Source: Burkholderiales bacterium (lineage in GTDB: Bacteria > Pseudomonadota > Gammaproteobacteria > Burkholderiales > SG8-39). Taken from it: a DNA stretch of 64,000 bases. The stretch is taken from assembly GCA_026416295.1 (NCBI GenBank), contig JAOAFL010000058.1, positions 1 to 64,000 of the forward strand, given 5' to 3'. Within the stretch, counting starts at the first letter, position 1. Every line of letters begins with the position of its first letter. The notes beneath the pieces are model-generated. The model was not told the DNA's origin, ran no database searches, and worked only from the letters and a program-made list of their open reading frames with translations. Shown piece after piece: positions 54,043 to 63,527 of this stretch. The translations under genes and the position numbers were made by a program.

Positions 54043-55308
54043 CTAGCGGCCGGCGGGGCTGCTCGTCGCGGCCGGCCGCGGCGTCGCGGTCGCCGCCGCG
54101 AGCAGCCGCGACGCCGGAAAGCGCGCGGCGAAGCGGCTGCCTTTGCCGGGCGTGCTTTCGATCGCGAGCGTGGCGTTGTGGCGCGCGAGCGCGTGCTTGA
54201 CGATCGCCAGCCCGAGCCCGGTGCCGCCGGTCTCGCGCGAGCGGCCGCGGTCGACGCGATAGAAGCGTTCGGTGAGCCGCGGCAGGTGTTCAGGGGCGAT
54301 GCCGATGCCGGTGTCCTCGACCGCGAACTCCGCGCCCCAGTCGCCCGAGCGCCAGGAGAGGCGAACCTCGCCGCCCTCGGGCGTGTAGCGCACCGCGTTC
54401 GTCACCAGATTGGCGAACGCGCTCGCGATCTCGGATTCCGCGCCGGCGAGGTCGTGCGCCCCGTCGATCGCGAGCGAGATGCGGTGCTGCCCGCGCGACA
54501 GCGACTCGGCCTCGGCGCGCAGCCGCTCGAGCAGCGGCCGCACCGCGACCCGCTCGTCGGCGGGCGGCGGCGGCGCGTGTTCGAGCGCCGAAAGCGTGAG
54601 CAGGTCCTCGACGAGGCGCTTCATGCGCTCGGCCTGAGGCGCCATCAGCCCGACGTAGTCGCGCACGCGGTCGGCGTCGAGCTTGAGGTCCCGGATCGTC
54701 TCGAGGAAGCCGATGAGCACCGTGAGCGGCGTGCGCAGCTCGTGCGAGACGTTGGCGACAAAATCGCGGCGCATCGTCTCCAGCCGCTCCGCGCCGGTGA
54801 CGTCCTGCGACAGCAGCAGGTATTCCGCCTGACCGAAAGGCACGAGCTGCAGCGCGAAGATGCGCTCGCCGCCGCGCGCGACCCGCACCGGCTGCGAGAA
54901 ATCGCGCGTTTCGAGGTACTGCACGAACGCCGGCTCGCGCACGAAGTTGGCGATCGGCTGGCCGCGGTCCTTGTCCGGATCCAGGCCGAGGTGCGCGGCC
55001 GCGGCGCGGTTGCACCAGTCGAGCCGCAGGCCGGCGTCGAGCACGGCGACGCCGTAGGGCAACGCCTGCGCCGCGCGCCGCTGACGCACGATCAGCTCGG
55101 CGAGCCGCCGCCGGCGGCGCAGCCCCGCGCGCCGGTGCCGGTGCAGATGGTCGAACACCTCGCCCCAGACACCCTCGCCCTCGGGCGGATCGGCAAGACG
55201 CGGCTGCGCCGCCCAGTCGCGCAGCCGGCGCAGCTCGCGCCGCTCGCGCCACAGCAGCCACGCGAGCACGGCGACGGCGATGTTGAGGGCGAGGACGAGA
55301 AGGATCAT
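54043..55308 (-). CDS. phoR: PhoR sensor histidine kinase
   Basis: A 421-residue kinase: one N-terminal membrane segment (LLVLALNIAVAVLAWLLW), an Arg-rich linker, a PAS domain (PYGVAVLDAGLRLDWCNRAA), phospho-acceptor His in FVANVSHELRTPLTVLIGFL, then ATPase boxes NLVTNAVRYTPEGGEVRLS, VEDTGIGIAPEHLPRLTERF and GTGLGLAIVKHALARH. It has no large periplasmic loop, typical of PhoR, which reads Pst/PhoU status. It overlaps the phoB stop by four bases. Confidence 0.94.
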   Translation of the reverse strand: MILLVLALNIAVAVLAWLLWRERRELRRLRDWAAQPRLADPPEGEGVWGEVFDHLHRHRRAGLRRRRRLAELIVRQRRAAQALPYGVAVLDAGLRLDWCNRAAAAHLGLDPDKDRGQPIANFVREPAFVQYLETRDFSQPVRVARGGERIFALQLVPFGQAEYLLLSQDVTGAERLETMRRDFVANVSHELRTPLTVLIGFLETIRDLKLDADRVRDYVGLMAPQAERMKRLVEDLLTLSALEHAPPPPADERVAVRPLLERLRAEAESLSRGQHRISLAIDGAHDLAGAESEIASAFANLVTNAVRYTPEGGEVRLSWRSGDWGAEFAVEDTGIGIAPEHLPRLTERFYRVDRGRSRETGGTGLGLAIVKHALARHNATLAIESTPGKGSRFAARFPASRLLAAATATPRPAATSSPAGR

Positions 55309-56024
55309 TCGGATCGCGGACGCGCCTCCGCGACCTGCGGCTCCGGCCGCAGCACGTAGCCCGAGCCGCGCACCGTCTCGATCAGCGCGTCGTGCCCGCT
55401 CGGCGCGAGCGCCTGCCGCAGGCGGCGGATGTGCACGTCCACCGTGCGCTCCTCGATGAAGACGTGATCTCCCCAGACTTCGTCGAGGAGCTGCTTGCGC
55501 GAATACACCCGGTTCGGGTGCGTCATCAGAAATCGAAGCAGACGGAACTCGGTCGGCCCGAGCGCGAGCGGCTGGCCGTGACCGGTCACGCGGTGCGCCG
55601 CGGGATCGAGCCGCAGCCCCGCGATCTCGACCGGCTCGGTGCCCTGGTGCGGCTTGCGCCGACGCAGCACCGAACGGATGCGCGCCACCAGCTCGCGTCC
55701 GGAGAACGGCTTGACGACGTAGTCGTCCGCGCCCGCCTCCAGGCCCGCGATGCGGTCGGGCTCGTCGGCGCGCGCGGTGAGAAACAGGATCGGCAGGTCG
55801 CGCGTGCGCGCCTCGGCTCTCAGCCGGCGCGCGAGCGCAAGCCCCGACTGCCCGGGCAGCATCCAGTCGAGCAGCACGACGTCCGGCAGCGAATGCGCAA
55901 GGAGCCGCAGCGCTTCCTCGGCGCTCGCCGCGCGCCGGGTGCGGAAGCCGGCGTGCTCCAGGTTGACCGCGACCAGTTCCTGGATCGCCGGCTCGTCCTC
56001 GACGATGAGCACGGTCGCGCTCAT
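55305..56024 (-). CDS. phoB: PhoB response regulator
   Basis: A 239-residue OmpR-type regulator: receiver with VLIVEDEPAIQELVAVNLEH, phosphorylated Asp in VVLLDWMLPGQSGLALARRL and Lys in DYVVKPFSGRELVARI; DNA-binding domain with LGPTEFRLLRFLMTHPNRVY and RTVDVHIRRLRQALAPSG. It should bind the 11-bp-spaced boxes found upstream of the phn, ptx, ppk1 and pst genes in this window. It lies 7 bases after phoU. Confidence 0.96.
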   Translation of the reverse strand: MSATVLIVEDEPAIQELVAVNLEHAGFRTRRAASAEEALRLLAHSLPDVVLLDWMLPGQSGLALARRLRAEARTRDLPILFLTARADEPDRIAGLEAGADDYVVKPFSGRELVARIRSVLRRRKPHQGTEPVEIAGLRLDPAAHRVTGHGQPLALGPTEFRLLRFLMTHPNRVYSRKQLLDEVWGDHVFIEERTVDVHIRRLRQALAPSGHDALIETVRGSGYVLRPEPQVAEARPRSE

Positions 56025-56031
56025 CCCGGCC

Positions 56032-56745
56032 TCAGTTCTTCGACAGCTCCCGCTCGACGTCGGCGAACGAGGTATGGCGCACGTCGGTGCCGCGCACGAT
56101 GTAGATCACCTGCTCGGCGACGTTCTTCGCGTGATCGCCGATGCGCTCGATCGCCTTGGCGACCCAGACGATCTCCAGCCCGGCGGTGATCGTGCGCGGG
56201 TCCTCCATCATGTAGGTGATCGCCTGGCGCAGCACCGAGGTGAATTCGGAGTCGATCGTCGGGTCCTCCTTCAGCACCTCGGCCGCCGCGGCCGCGTCCA
56301 GGCGCGCGAACGCGTCGAGCGCCTGGCGCAGCATGCGCAGCGCGGTGTCGGCCGCATGCCGGATCGCCGGGAAGCGCTGCGCGTGCTGCGGCCCCTGCTG
56401 GTGCAGCGCGCGCGCCATGCGCGCGATCTTCTCGGCTTCGTCGCCCATGCGCTCGAGGTCGGTGACGATCTTCGAGATGCCCATGATGAGGCGCAGGTCG
56501 CTCGCCGCCGGCTGGCGGCGCACGACGATATGGCTGCAGGCGCTGTCGATCGCCACCTCGTAGCCGTTCACGCGCCGGTCGTTCTCGATCACCTGCTCGA
56601 CGATCGCGGCATCGCCCGAGGCGTAGGCGCGCATCGCGGCGAGGATCTGCGCTTCGACGAGCCCCCCCATCTGCAGCACGCGCGTGCGCGTTTCCTCGAG
56701 GTCCGCCTCGAAGGCCTTCGAAATGTGCTCGGTCGGCGGCATCAC
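56032..56745 (-). CDS. phoU: PhoU phosphate-signalling protein
   Basis: A 237-residue all-helical protein with two PhoU repeats: TRVLQMGGLVEAQILAAMRA, then IVRRQPAASDLRLIMGISKI and DLERMGDEAEKIARMARALH, with the second copy at VWVAKAIERIGDHAKNVAEQ. The E/D-x3-D motifs bind metal. PhoU links Pst to PhoR and restrains the regulon when phosphate is plentiful. It follows pstB by 25 bases. Confidence 0.95.
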   Translation of the reverse strand: MMPPTEHISKAFEADLEETRTRVLQMGGLVEAQILAAMRAYASGDAAIVEQVIENDRRVNGYEVAIDSACSHIVVRRQPAASDLRLIMGISKIVTDLERMGDEAEKIARMARALHQQGPQHAQRFPAIRHAADTALRMLRQALDAFARLDAAAAAEVLKEDPTIDSEFTSVLRQAITYMMEDPRTITAGLEIVWVAKAIERIGDHAKNVAEQVIYIVRGTDVRHTSFADVERELSKN

Positions 56746-56770
56746 GCCCTCGCGCCACTGCGGTACGCAC

Positions 56771-57604
56771 TCATCCGAACCTCCCGGTGATGTAGTCCTC
56801 GGTCTGCTTGTGCTTCGGCTTGATGAACAGCTCGTCGGTGCGGCCGAACTCGATCAGCTCGCCGAGGTACATGTACGCGGTGTAGTCCGAGACGCGCGCC
56901 GCCTGCTGCATGTTGTGGGTGACGATGAGGATCGTCACGCGCGATTTGAGTTCGGTGATCAGCTCCTCGATGCTCGCGGTGGCGATCGGATCGAGCGCCG
57001 AGGTCGGCTCGTCGAAGAGCAGCATCTCCGGGTCGGTCGCGAGCGCGCGCGCGATGCACAGGCGCTGCTGCTGGCCGCCCGAGAGGTTGAACGCCGGTTC
57101 CTCCAGCCGGTCTTTCACCTCGTCCCAGAGCGCCGCGGCGCGCAGCGCCTGCTCGACCTTGTCGGCGAGCGTCCGGCGCGAGCGCTCGCCGCGCACCCGC
57201 AGCCCGTAGGCGACGTTCTCGAAGATCGACTTCGGGAACGGGTTCGGCTTCTGGAACACCATCGCGAGCCGCATGCGCACCTCGATCGGGTCGACCGACG
57301 CATCGAGCAGGTTCATGTCGTCCGGGTAGAGCCGGATCTCGCCCTCGTAGCGGTTGCCCGGGTAGAGGTCGTGCATGCGGTTGAAGCAGCGCAGGAACGT
57401 CGATTTGCCGCAGCCCGAGGGTCCGATGAGCGCGGTCACGCGGTGCTCGTGCACGACGAGGTCGATGTTTTTGAGCGCCTGGACCTCGCCGTAATAGAAG
57501 CTCAGGCCGCGCGCCGCGGCCTTCGGCGCGGGGTCCGGTTCGGTCTCGGCCCGCGGCGCCGGCACGGCGGCCGACACCGGTCGCACGGAGGTGGTGCTCA
57601 CCAT
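56771..57604 (-). CDS. pstB: Phosphate ABC transporter ATP-binding protein PstB
   Basis: A 277-residue ATPase: [80 protein letters not shown] and [20 protein letters not shown]. The N-terminus carries about 30 extra Ala/Pro/Glu residues before the domain ([17 protein letters not shown]). The Met at 57604 overlaps the end of pstA. Confidence 0.96.
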   Translation of the reverse strand: MVSTTSVRPVSAAVPAPRAETEPDPAPKAAARGLSFYYGEVQALKNIDLVVHEHRVTALIGPSGCGKSTFLRCFNRMHDLYPGNRYEGEIRLYPDDMNLLDASVDPIEVRMRLAMVFQKPNPFPKSIFENVAYGLRVRGERSRRTLADKVEQALRAAALWDEVKDRLEEPAFNLSGGQQQRLCIARALATDPEMLLFDEPTSALDPIATASIEELITELKSRVTILIVTHNMQQAARVSDYTAYMYLGELIEFGRTDELFIKPKHKQTEDYITGRFG

Positions 57605-58545
57605 TTGATCCTCTTTCGCAGACGGTAACGCAGCCAGATCGCGAGCGCGTTCATCGCGAGCGTCGCGACGATGATCACGATGCCGGTCGCCGCAGCGTTC
57701 AGCAGGAACTTCTCGTCGGGCCGCGACACCCAGTTGAACATCTGGATCGGCAGCACGGTGAACGGCGACAGCAGCCACTCGAACGAGACGTAGGGCGCCT
57801 CGCTGCGCAGCGGCGAGGGCGGAAGAAAGGCGATGAAGGTGAGCGCGCCCACGGTAATCAGCGGCGCGGTCTCGCCGATCGCGCGCGCAAGGCCGATGAT
57901 GACGCCGGTCATGATCCCGCCGATCGAGTAGGGCAGCACGTGATCCGCCACCACCTGCCAGCGGGTCGCGCCCACGCCGTAGGCCGCCTCGCGGATCGCG
58001 ACGGGAATCGCGCGAATCGCCTCGCGCGTGGTGACGATGATCACCGGAAGAATGAGCAGCGCGAGCGTCAGCCCGGCGGTGGCGATGCTCTGTCCCAGCC
58101 CGAAGATGTAGACGAAGAGCCCGAGCGCGAGCAGCCCGTAGACGATCGAGGGCACGCCCGCGAGGTTGGTGACGTTGATCTCGATCAGGTCGGTCACCCA
58201 GTTCTTCGGCGCGTATTCCTCGAGGTAGATCCCGGCGGCGACACCGAGCGGCACGGCCGCGACCATCGTGACGAGCATCACGAGACAGGTGCCGACCCAG
58301 GCCGACAGGATCCCGGCGCGCTCGGCGTGCCGCGACGGGAAGTTCATGAAAAAGTCGCGCGAAAACCGCGGCAGGCCGTCGATCATCAGGTCGACGAACA
58401 GCACGAGCAGCGTCACCACGCCGACCATCATGCACACGAGCCCCACCAGCCCGAAGACGATGTCGGCGCGCTTGTGGCGGCGGATCAGTTCGCGCATCGC
58501 CGCCAGTTCCGCGCTGCGCGGCGGCTGCGGCGCGTCGGTGCGCAT
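57598..58545 (-). CDS. pstA: Phosphate ABC transporter permease PstA
   Basis: A 315-residue permease with about six membrane segments: [20 protein letters not shown], then [20 protein letters not shown] and [40 protein letters not shown] is the EAA loop contacting PstB. It ends [11 protein letters not shown]. It starts 1 base after the pstC stop. Confidence 0.95.
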   Translation of the reverse strand: MRTDAPQPPRSAELAAMRELIRRHKRADIVFGLVGLVCMMVGVVTLLVLFVDLMIDGLPRFSRDFFMNFPSRHAERAGILSAWVGTCLVMLVTMVAAVPLGVAAGIYLEEYAPKNWVTDLIEINVTNLAGVPSIVYGLLALGLFVYIFGLGQSIATAGLTLALLILPVIIVTTREAIRAIPVAIREAAYGVGATRWQVVADHVLPYSIGGIMTGVIIGLARAIGETAPLITVGALTFIAFLPPSPLRSEAPYVSFEWLLSPFTVLPIQMFNWVSRPDEKFLLNAAATGIVIIVATLAMNALAIWLRYRLRKRIKW

Positions 58546-58546
58546 G

Positions 58547-59491
58547 TCAGTACCTCTCGCGGAAACTGCGTCGCAGCAGGTGCCCGATGACGTTGAAGGC
58601 GAGCGTCATCAGCACGAGCACCAGCCCGGCGGCGAAAATGCTCTGGTAGGCGATCGAGCCGTGCGGCAGGTCGCCGAGCGCCACCTGCACGATGTAGGCG
58701 GTGATCGTCGCCGCGGACTCGGTCGGATTGAACGTGAAGTTCGGCTGCTGCCCGGCGGCGACCGCGACCACCATCGTTTCGCCCACCGCGCGCGAGATGC
58801 CGAGGATGAACGCGGCGACCACGCCCGAGAGCGCGGCGGGCAGCACCACCTTGATCGCGGTCTGGAAGCGCGTCGCCCCCATCGCGTAGGAGCCTTCGCG
58901 CAGGCTCATCGGCACCGCGCGCATCGCGTCCTCGGAGACCGAGCTGACGTACGGGATGATCATGATGCCGATGACGATGCCCGGGCTGAGCATGTTGAAC
59001 CCGGGCAGCTCCGGCATCAGCTTCTGAAGCAGCGGCGTCACGAACAGCAGCGCGAAATAGCCGTAGACCACCGTCGGCACGCCCTCGAGCAGCTCGAGAA
59101 ACGGCTTTACCGTCTCGCGCACGCCGTGCGGCGCGAATTCCGAGAGGTAGATCGCGGTCACCAGCCCGAGCGGCACGGCGACGACGAGCGCGACGCCCGC
59201 GGTCGTCACCGTGCCGGCGACCAGCGGCAGCACGCCGTACTGCGGGTTGGTGAAGAGCGGCGTCCAGACGGTGCCGGTGAGGAATTCCCGCAGCGAGACG
59301 ACCTCGAAGAATCCGAGCGACTCGTAGAGCAGGATGACGACGATCGCGACCGTGGTCGCGACCGCCGACAGGGCGCACAGAAACAGCACCGCCTCGATCG
59401 CGCTTTCCTTCAGCCGCCGCGCGCGCTTGTGCGCGAGCCGCGCGGCGTGGACCGACTGCGCGACGGGCATGCGGACGCCGACCTGCTCCAT
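58547..59491 (-). CDS. pstC: Phosphate ABC transporter permease PstC
   Basis: A 314-residue permease with six membrane segments: FLCALSAVATTVAIVVILLY, FLTGTVWTPLFTNPQYGVLP, GVPTVVYGYFALLFVTPLLQ, and the EAA loop PMSLREGSYAMGATRFQTAI. It pairs with PstA. A terminator-like hairpin lies in the gap between pstS and pstC, so expression of pstC and later genes is likely lower than that of pstS. Confidence 0.95.
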   Translation of the reverse strand: MEQVGVRMPVAQSVHAARLAHKRARRLKESAIEAVLFLCALSAVATTVAIVVILLYESLGFFEVVSLREFLTGTVWTPLFTNPQYGVLPLVAGTVTTAGVALVVAVPLGLVTAIYLSEFAPHGVRETVKPFLELLEGVPTVVYGYFALLFVTPLLQKLMPELPGFNMLSPGIVIGIMIIPYVSSVSEDAMRAVPMSLREGSYAMGATRFQTAIKVVLPAALSGVVAAFILGISRAVGETMVVAVAAGQQPNFTFNPTESAATITAYIVQVALGDLPHGSIAYQSIFAAGLVLVLMTLAFNVIGHLLRRSFRERY

Positions 59492-59530
59492 GGCGGGGAC
59501 GGGAGGCGGTATTTTATCGGTTCAGGGCGC

Positions 59531-59558
59531 AAAAAAACGGAGGGCCGCAGCCCTCCGT
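59531..59558 (-). terminator. Rho-independent terminator/attenuator after pstS
   Basis: On the minus strand a perfect 9-bp stem (ACGGAGGGC/GCCCTCCGT) with a 4-base loop is followed by seven U. It begins about 20 bases after the pstS stop and lies before pstC, so it probably lets only part of the transcripts enter pstCAB-phoU. Confidence 0.88.
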
Positions 59559-59578
59559 GTCGCGGGGCAGGGATCCCG

Positions 59579-60574
<996 letters not shown>

Positions 60575-60610
60575 CGCTTTGTTTCTCCTGTCAATTGAGA
60601 ACGCCAGTCT

Positions 60611-60639
60611 AGGCGTCGAAGGTTACAGGTTTGTGACAG
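60611..60639 (-). promoter_or_regulatory. Pho box upstream of pstS
   Basis: Toward pstS the units read CTGTCAC, CTGTAAC and a weaker GACGCCT, 11 bases apart. The proximal strong unit is 48 bases before the ATG. The match is strong and the place is expected for PhoB. Confidence 0.8.
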
Positions 60640-60806
60640 CGCGCCCGTGGCCGCGCGCGCGCCGCGCCGTGCGCGCGCCGAAACCCGCGGTGCGGTGCGC
60701 GCCTCGCCGAGAAGATAGGCGGCGCTGCGCGCGAGAAAGGCGCGCACGATCGCGTCCGCGCAAACGGGCTCGGGCTGCATCGCGCGCGGTACGATACGGT
60801 CGCTCG

Positions 60807-60824
60807 GCGACAGCCCGATGACAG
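60807..60824 (-). promoter_or_regulatory. Second Pho-box-like pair between pstS and arsC
   Basis: GCGACAG and ATGACAG start 11 bases apart and have the same orientation as the pstS box, but lie 233 bases from the pstS ATG and 46 bases from the arsC ATG. It may be a distal pstS site, or link arsenate detoxification to phosphate starvation. Confidence 0.4.
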
Positions 60825-60869
60825 CGCGCGCTGCGCCTCGGTGCGCAGCGTGTTGGCATACTGTGCGTC

Positions 60870-61367
60870 ATGCGCGTCTTCAACGTCCTTTTTCTCTGCA
60901 CCGGAAACTCGGCGCGCTCGATCCTCGCCGAGGCGTATCTCAACGCCCGCGGCGGCGGCCGCTTTCGCGCGTTCAGCGCCGGCAGCCGCCCCGCCGGGCG
61001 CGTGAACCCGTTCGCGCTCGAGCTGCTCGCCGCGCGCGGCATCGCGACGGATGCGCTGCGCTCGAAGTCGTGGGACGAATTCGCGCAGCCGTCGGCGCCG
61101 CGCATGGATCTCGTGATCACCGTGTGCGATTCGGCAGCGGGCGAGCACTGTCCGTTCTGGCCGGGCCAGCCGATCACCGCGCACTGGGGCGTACCGGATC
61201 CGGCCGCGGCCGCAGGCGACGACGAGGCGCGGCGCCGCGCGTTCGCGATCGCGTTCGAGCGACTGCGCGCGCGCATCGATCGGCTGCTCGAACTGCCGAT
61301 CGAGTCGCTCGATCCGCGCGCGCTGCGCGAGCGGCTCGCCGAGATCGGCCGCACCACCGACCGATGA
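60870..61367 (+). CDS. arsC: Arsenate reductase, low-molecular-weight phosphatase family (thioredoxin-type ArsC)
   Basis: A 165-residue protein with the P-loop NVLFLCTGNSARSILAEAYL (CX5R) and the region LVITVCDSAAGEHCPFWPGQ holding the further cysteines used in the disulfide relay. The Asp motif is HWGVPDPAAAAGDDEARRRA. It reduces arsenate to arsenite. It overlaps the start of the aquaglyceroporin gene, forming a two-gene arsenic operon. It sits beside pst, the route by which arsenate enters. Confidence 0.9.
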   Translation: MRVFNVLFLCTGNSARSILAEAYLNARGGGRFRAFSAGSRPAGRVNPFALELLAARGIATDALRSKSWDEFAQPSAPRMDLVITVCDSAAGEHCPFWPGQPITAHWGVPDPAAAAGDDEARRRAFAIAFERLRARIDRLLELPIESLDPRALRERLAEIGRTTDR

Positions 61368-62101
61368 TCCTTCGGCGCGCCGCCGCCGAAGCGCTCGGCA
61401 CGGCGCTCCTTGCCGCCGCCGTGGTCGGCTCGGGCATCATGGCCGAGCGGCTCGCGCGAGGCGAGGAGGCGCTCGCGCTGCTCGCGAACGCGATCGCGAC
61501 CGGCTGCGCGCTCTTCGTCCTCATCGAAGCGTTGAAGGGCGCAAGCGGCGCGCACTTCAATCCGGTGGTCACCGCCGCGCTCGCGCTCGCGCGTCGGCAC
61601 CCGGTGCGCGAGATCGCGCCGTACGTCGTCGCGCAGCTTCTCGGCGCGCTCGCGGGCGTGCTCGCGGCGCACGCGATGTTCGATCTGCCGCTCGTTCAGC
61701 TGTCGGGGAAAGCGCGCACGGGTGCCGGGCAGTGGCTCGCCGAGGCGATCGCCACCTTCGGTCTCGTCTTCGTCGTCCTGCGCGGCGTGCGCACCGCGAG
61801 CGCCGCGTTGCCCGCCGCGGTCGCCGCCTACATCACCGCCGCCTACTGGTTCACCGCGTCGACTTCGTTCGCGAACCCGGCGCTCACCGTCGGCCGCGCG
61901 CTCTCGGGCACGTTCTCCGGGATCGCGCCGGAGCACGCCCCGGCGTTCGTCCTCGCGCAGTTCGGCGGCGCCGCGGCCGCCTGGGCGTTCGAGCGCTGGC
62001 TCTCTGCGCCGCGTGCCGACGCCCCGGCGCCGGCGCCCCGGCCCCTCAGAACGGATACGCGGTCGCGCGGTCCTGGATCGTCACCCACTGCCACTGGGTG
62101 A
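61364..62101 (+). CDS. aqpS: Aquaglyceroporin (MIP family), probable arsenite channel
   Basis: A 245-residue MIP channel with six membrane segments. The first pore motif is GAHFNPVVTAALAL (NPV instead of NPA) and the second FANPALTVGRALSGTFSG (NPA). ArsC-AqpS pairs in some bacteria extrude arsenite downhill in place of ArsB. The ATG overlaps the arsC stop (ATGA). The last 18 codons overlap the 3' end of the aldehyde dehydrogenase on the other strand, and this tail is Pro/Arg-rich. Confidence 0.82.
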   Translation: MILRRAAAEALGTALLAAAVVGSGIMAERLARGEEALALLANAIATGCALFVLIEALKGASGAHFNPVVTAALALARRHPVREIAPYVVAQLLGALAGVLAAHAMFDLPLVQLSGKARTGAGQWLAEAIATFGLVFVVLRGVRTASAALPAAVAAYITAAYWFTASTSFANPALTVGRALSGTFSGIAPEHAPAFVLAQFGGAAAAWAFERWLSAPRADAPAPAPRPLRTDTRSRGPGSSPTATG

Positions 62102-63527
62102 ACTCCTCCCAGTTGGCGACGCCCCCGTGCCGGCCGCCGTTGCCGGAGGCGCCGGTGCCGCCGAAGGGCACCCAGGGTTCGTCGGCGACCGTCTGGTCGT
62201 TGATGTGGATGATCCCGGTCTTAAGCCTCGCGGTAAACGCGAGCGCCCGCTCGAGCGACTGCGTGATCACGCCGGCCGACAGTCCGTATTCGGTGGCGTT
62301 CGCGAGCGCGATCGCCTCCTCGTCCGACTCGAACGGCATCACCGCGACCACCGGTCCGAACACCTCCTCGTGCACGACCCGCATGCTGGCGTTGACGCCC
62401 TCGAGCACGGTGGGCCGGTAGCACAGACCTTCGTAGGTGCCGCCGGCGCGCAGCACCGCGCCCTTCGCGATCGCGTCCTTGACGATGCCGTCCACGCGCT
62501 CCAGTTGCCGCGCGTTGATGAGCGGGCCGAGGGCGACGGTGCCCGAGAGCGGATCGCCGACCGGCAGCCGCTTCGCTTTCTCGACCAGCCGCTCGGTGAG
62601 ATCGCGCGCGATCGAGCGGTGCGCAAGGACCGTGCCGGTCGCCATGCAGATCTGCCCCTGGTGCAGATACGCGCCCCAGGCGACGCAGGAGGCAGCGACA
62701 TCCAGATCGGCGTCGTCCAGCACGATGGTCGAGTTCTTGCCGCCGAGCTCCAGCGTCACCTTCTTCAGGTGCCGGCTCGCGAGCTCCCCCACCTTGCGAC
62801 CCGTGGCCGAAGAGCCGGTGAACGAGATCATCGCGACGTCGGGATCGGCGATCAGCGCCTCGCCGGTCGCCGCGCCCCCGGGCAGCACGTGCAGCAGCCC
62901 CGGCGGCAGTCCCGCCGCCTCGAACAGCCGCGCGAGGATGAAGCCGCCGGTGATCGGCGTCTGCGGATCGGGTTTGAGGATCACCGCGTTACCGAGCGCG
63001 AGCGCCGGGGCGACCGCGCGCGTCGAAAGGATGAGCGGAAAGTTGAACGGCGAGATCACGCCCACCACGCCGTGCGGCACGCGCCGCGCAAAGCTCATGC
63101 GCTTCGGGCCCGAAGGCAGCATCACGCCGGGCGGTTGCGTCGCGATCGCCGCCGCCTCGATGAGGATCTCGGTCGCGAACTGGATCTCCTTGTCGGCCTT
63201 CGGCGCGATGCCGCCGGTCTCGCGCATGATCCACGGGCGCAGCTGCTCGGCGTGCGCTTCCAGAAGCTGCGCCGCGCGCCGGAGCACCGCCGCGCGCCGA
63301 TCGGCCGGGGTCGCGGCCCATTCGGGCTGCGCGGCGCGCGCCGCCTTCGCCGCCTCGCGCACGTCCTCGGCGTCGGCGATGCCGACCTCGGTGAGGACTT
63401 TCCCGGTCGCCGGCTCGATCACCTCGCGCGTGCCGCCCTTCGGCATCAGCCAGCGGCCGCTGTAGACCTTGCCCTTCCAGGCGTTCTCGGCGGCGAGGGT
63501 GACCGCCGTCGTCTGCTGCGTGGACAT
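62046..63527 (-). CDS. Aldehyde dehydrogenase (benzaldehyde/vanillin dehydrogenase-like)
   Basis: A 493-residue NAD(P)-dependent aldehyde dehydrogenase: VVGVISPFNFPLILSTRAVA, AMISFTGSSATGRKVGELAS, general-base Glu in KKVTLELGGKNSTIVLDD and nucleophilic Cys in HQGQICMATGTVLAHRS. EEVFGPVVAVMPFESDEEAI and EPWVPFGGTGASGNGGRHGG follow. It is nearest to aromatic aldehyde dehydrogenases. The ATG at 63527 has a perfect AAAGGAGG, yet the frame is open upstream into the LivF-like gene. It converges and overlaps with the aquaglyceroporin gene by 56 bases. Confidence 0.9.
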   Translation of the reverse strand: MSTQQTTAVTLAAENAWKGKVYSGRWLMPKGGTREVIEPATGKVLTEVGIADAEDVREAAKAARAAQPEWAATPADRRAAVLRRAAQLLEAHAEQLRPWIMRETGGIAPKADKEIQFATEILIEAAAIATQPPGVMLPSGPKRMSFARRVPHGVVGVISPFNFPLILSTRAVAPALALGNAVILKPDPQTPITGGFILARLFEAAGLPPGLLHVLPGGAATGEALIADPDVAMISFTGSSATGRKVGELASRHLKKVTLELGGKNSTIVLDDADLDVAASCVAWGAYLHQGQICMATGTVLAHRSIARDLTERLVEKAKRLPVGDPLSGTVALGPLINARQLERVDGIVKDAIAKGAVLRAGGTYEGLCYRPTVLEGVNASMRVVHEEVFGPVVAVMPFESDEEAIALANATEYGLSAGVITQSLERALAFTARLKTGIIHINDQTVADEPWVPFGGTGASGNGGRHGGVANWEEFTQWQWVTIQDRATAYPF

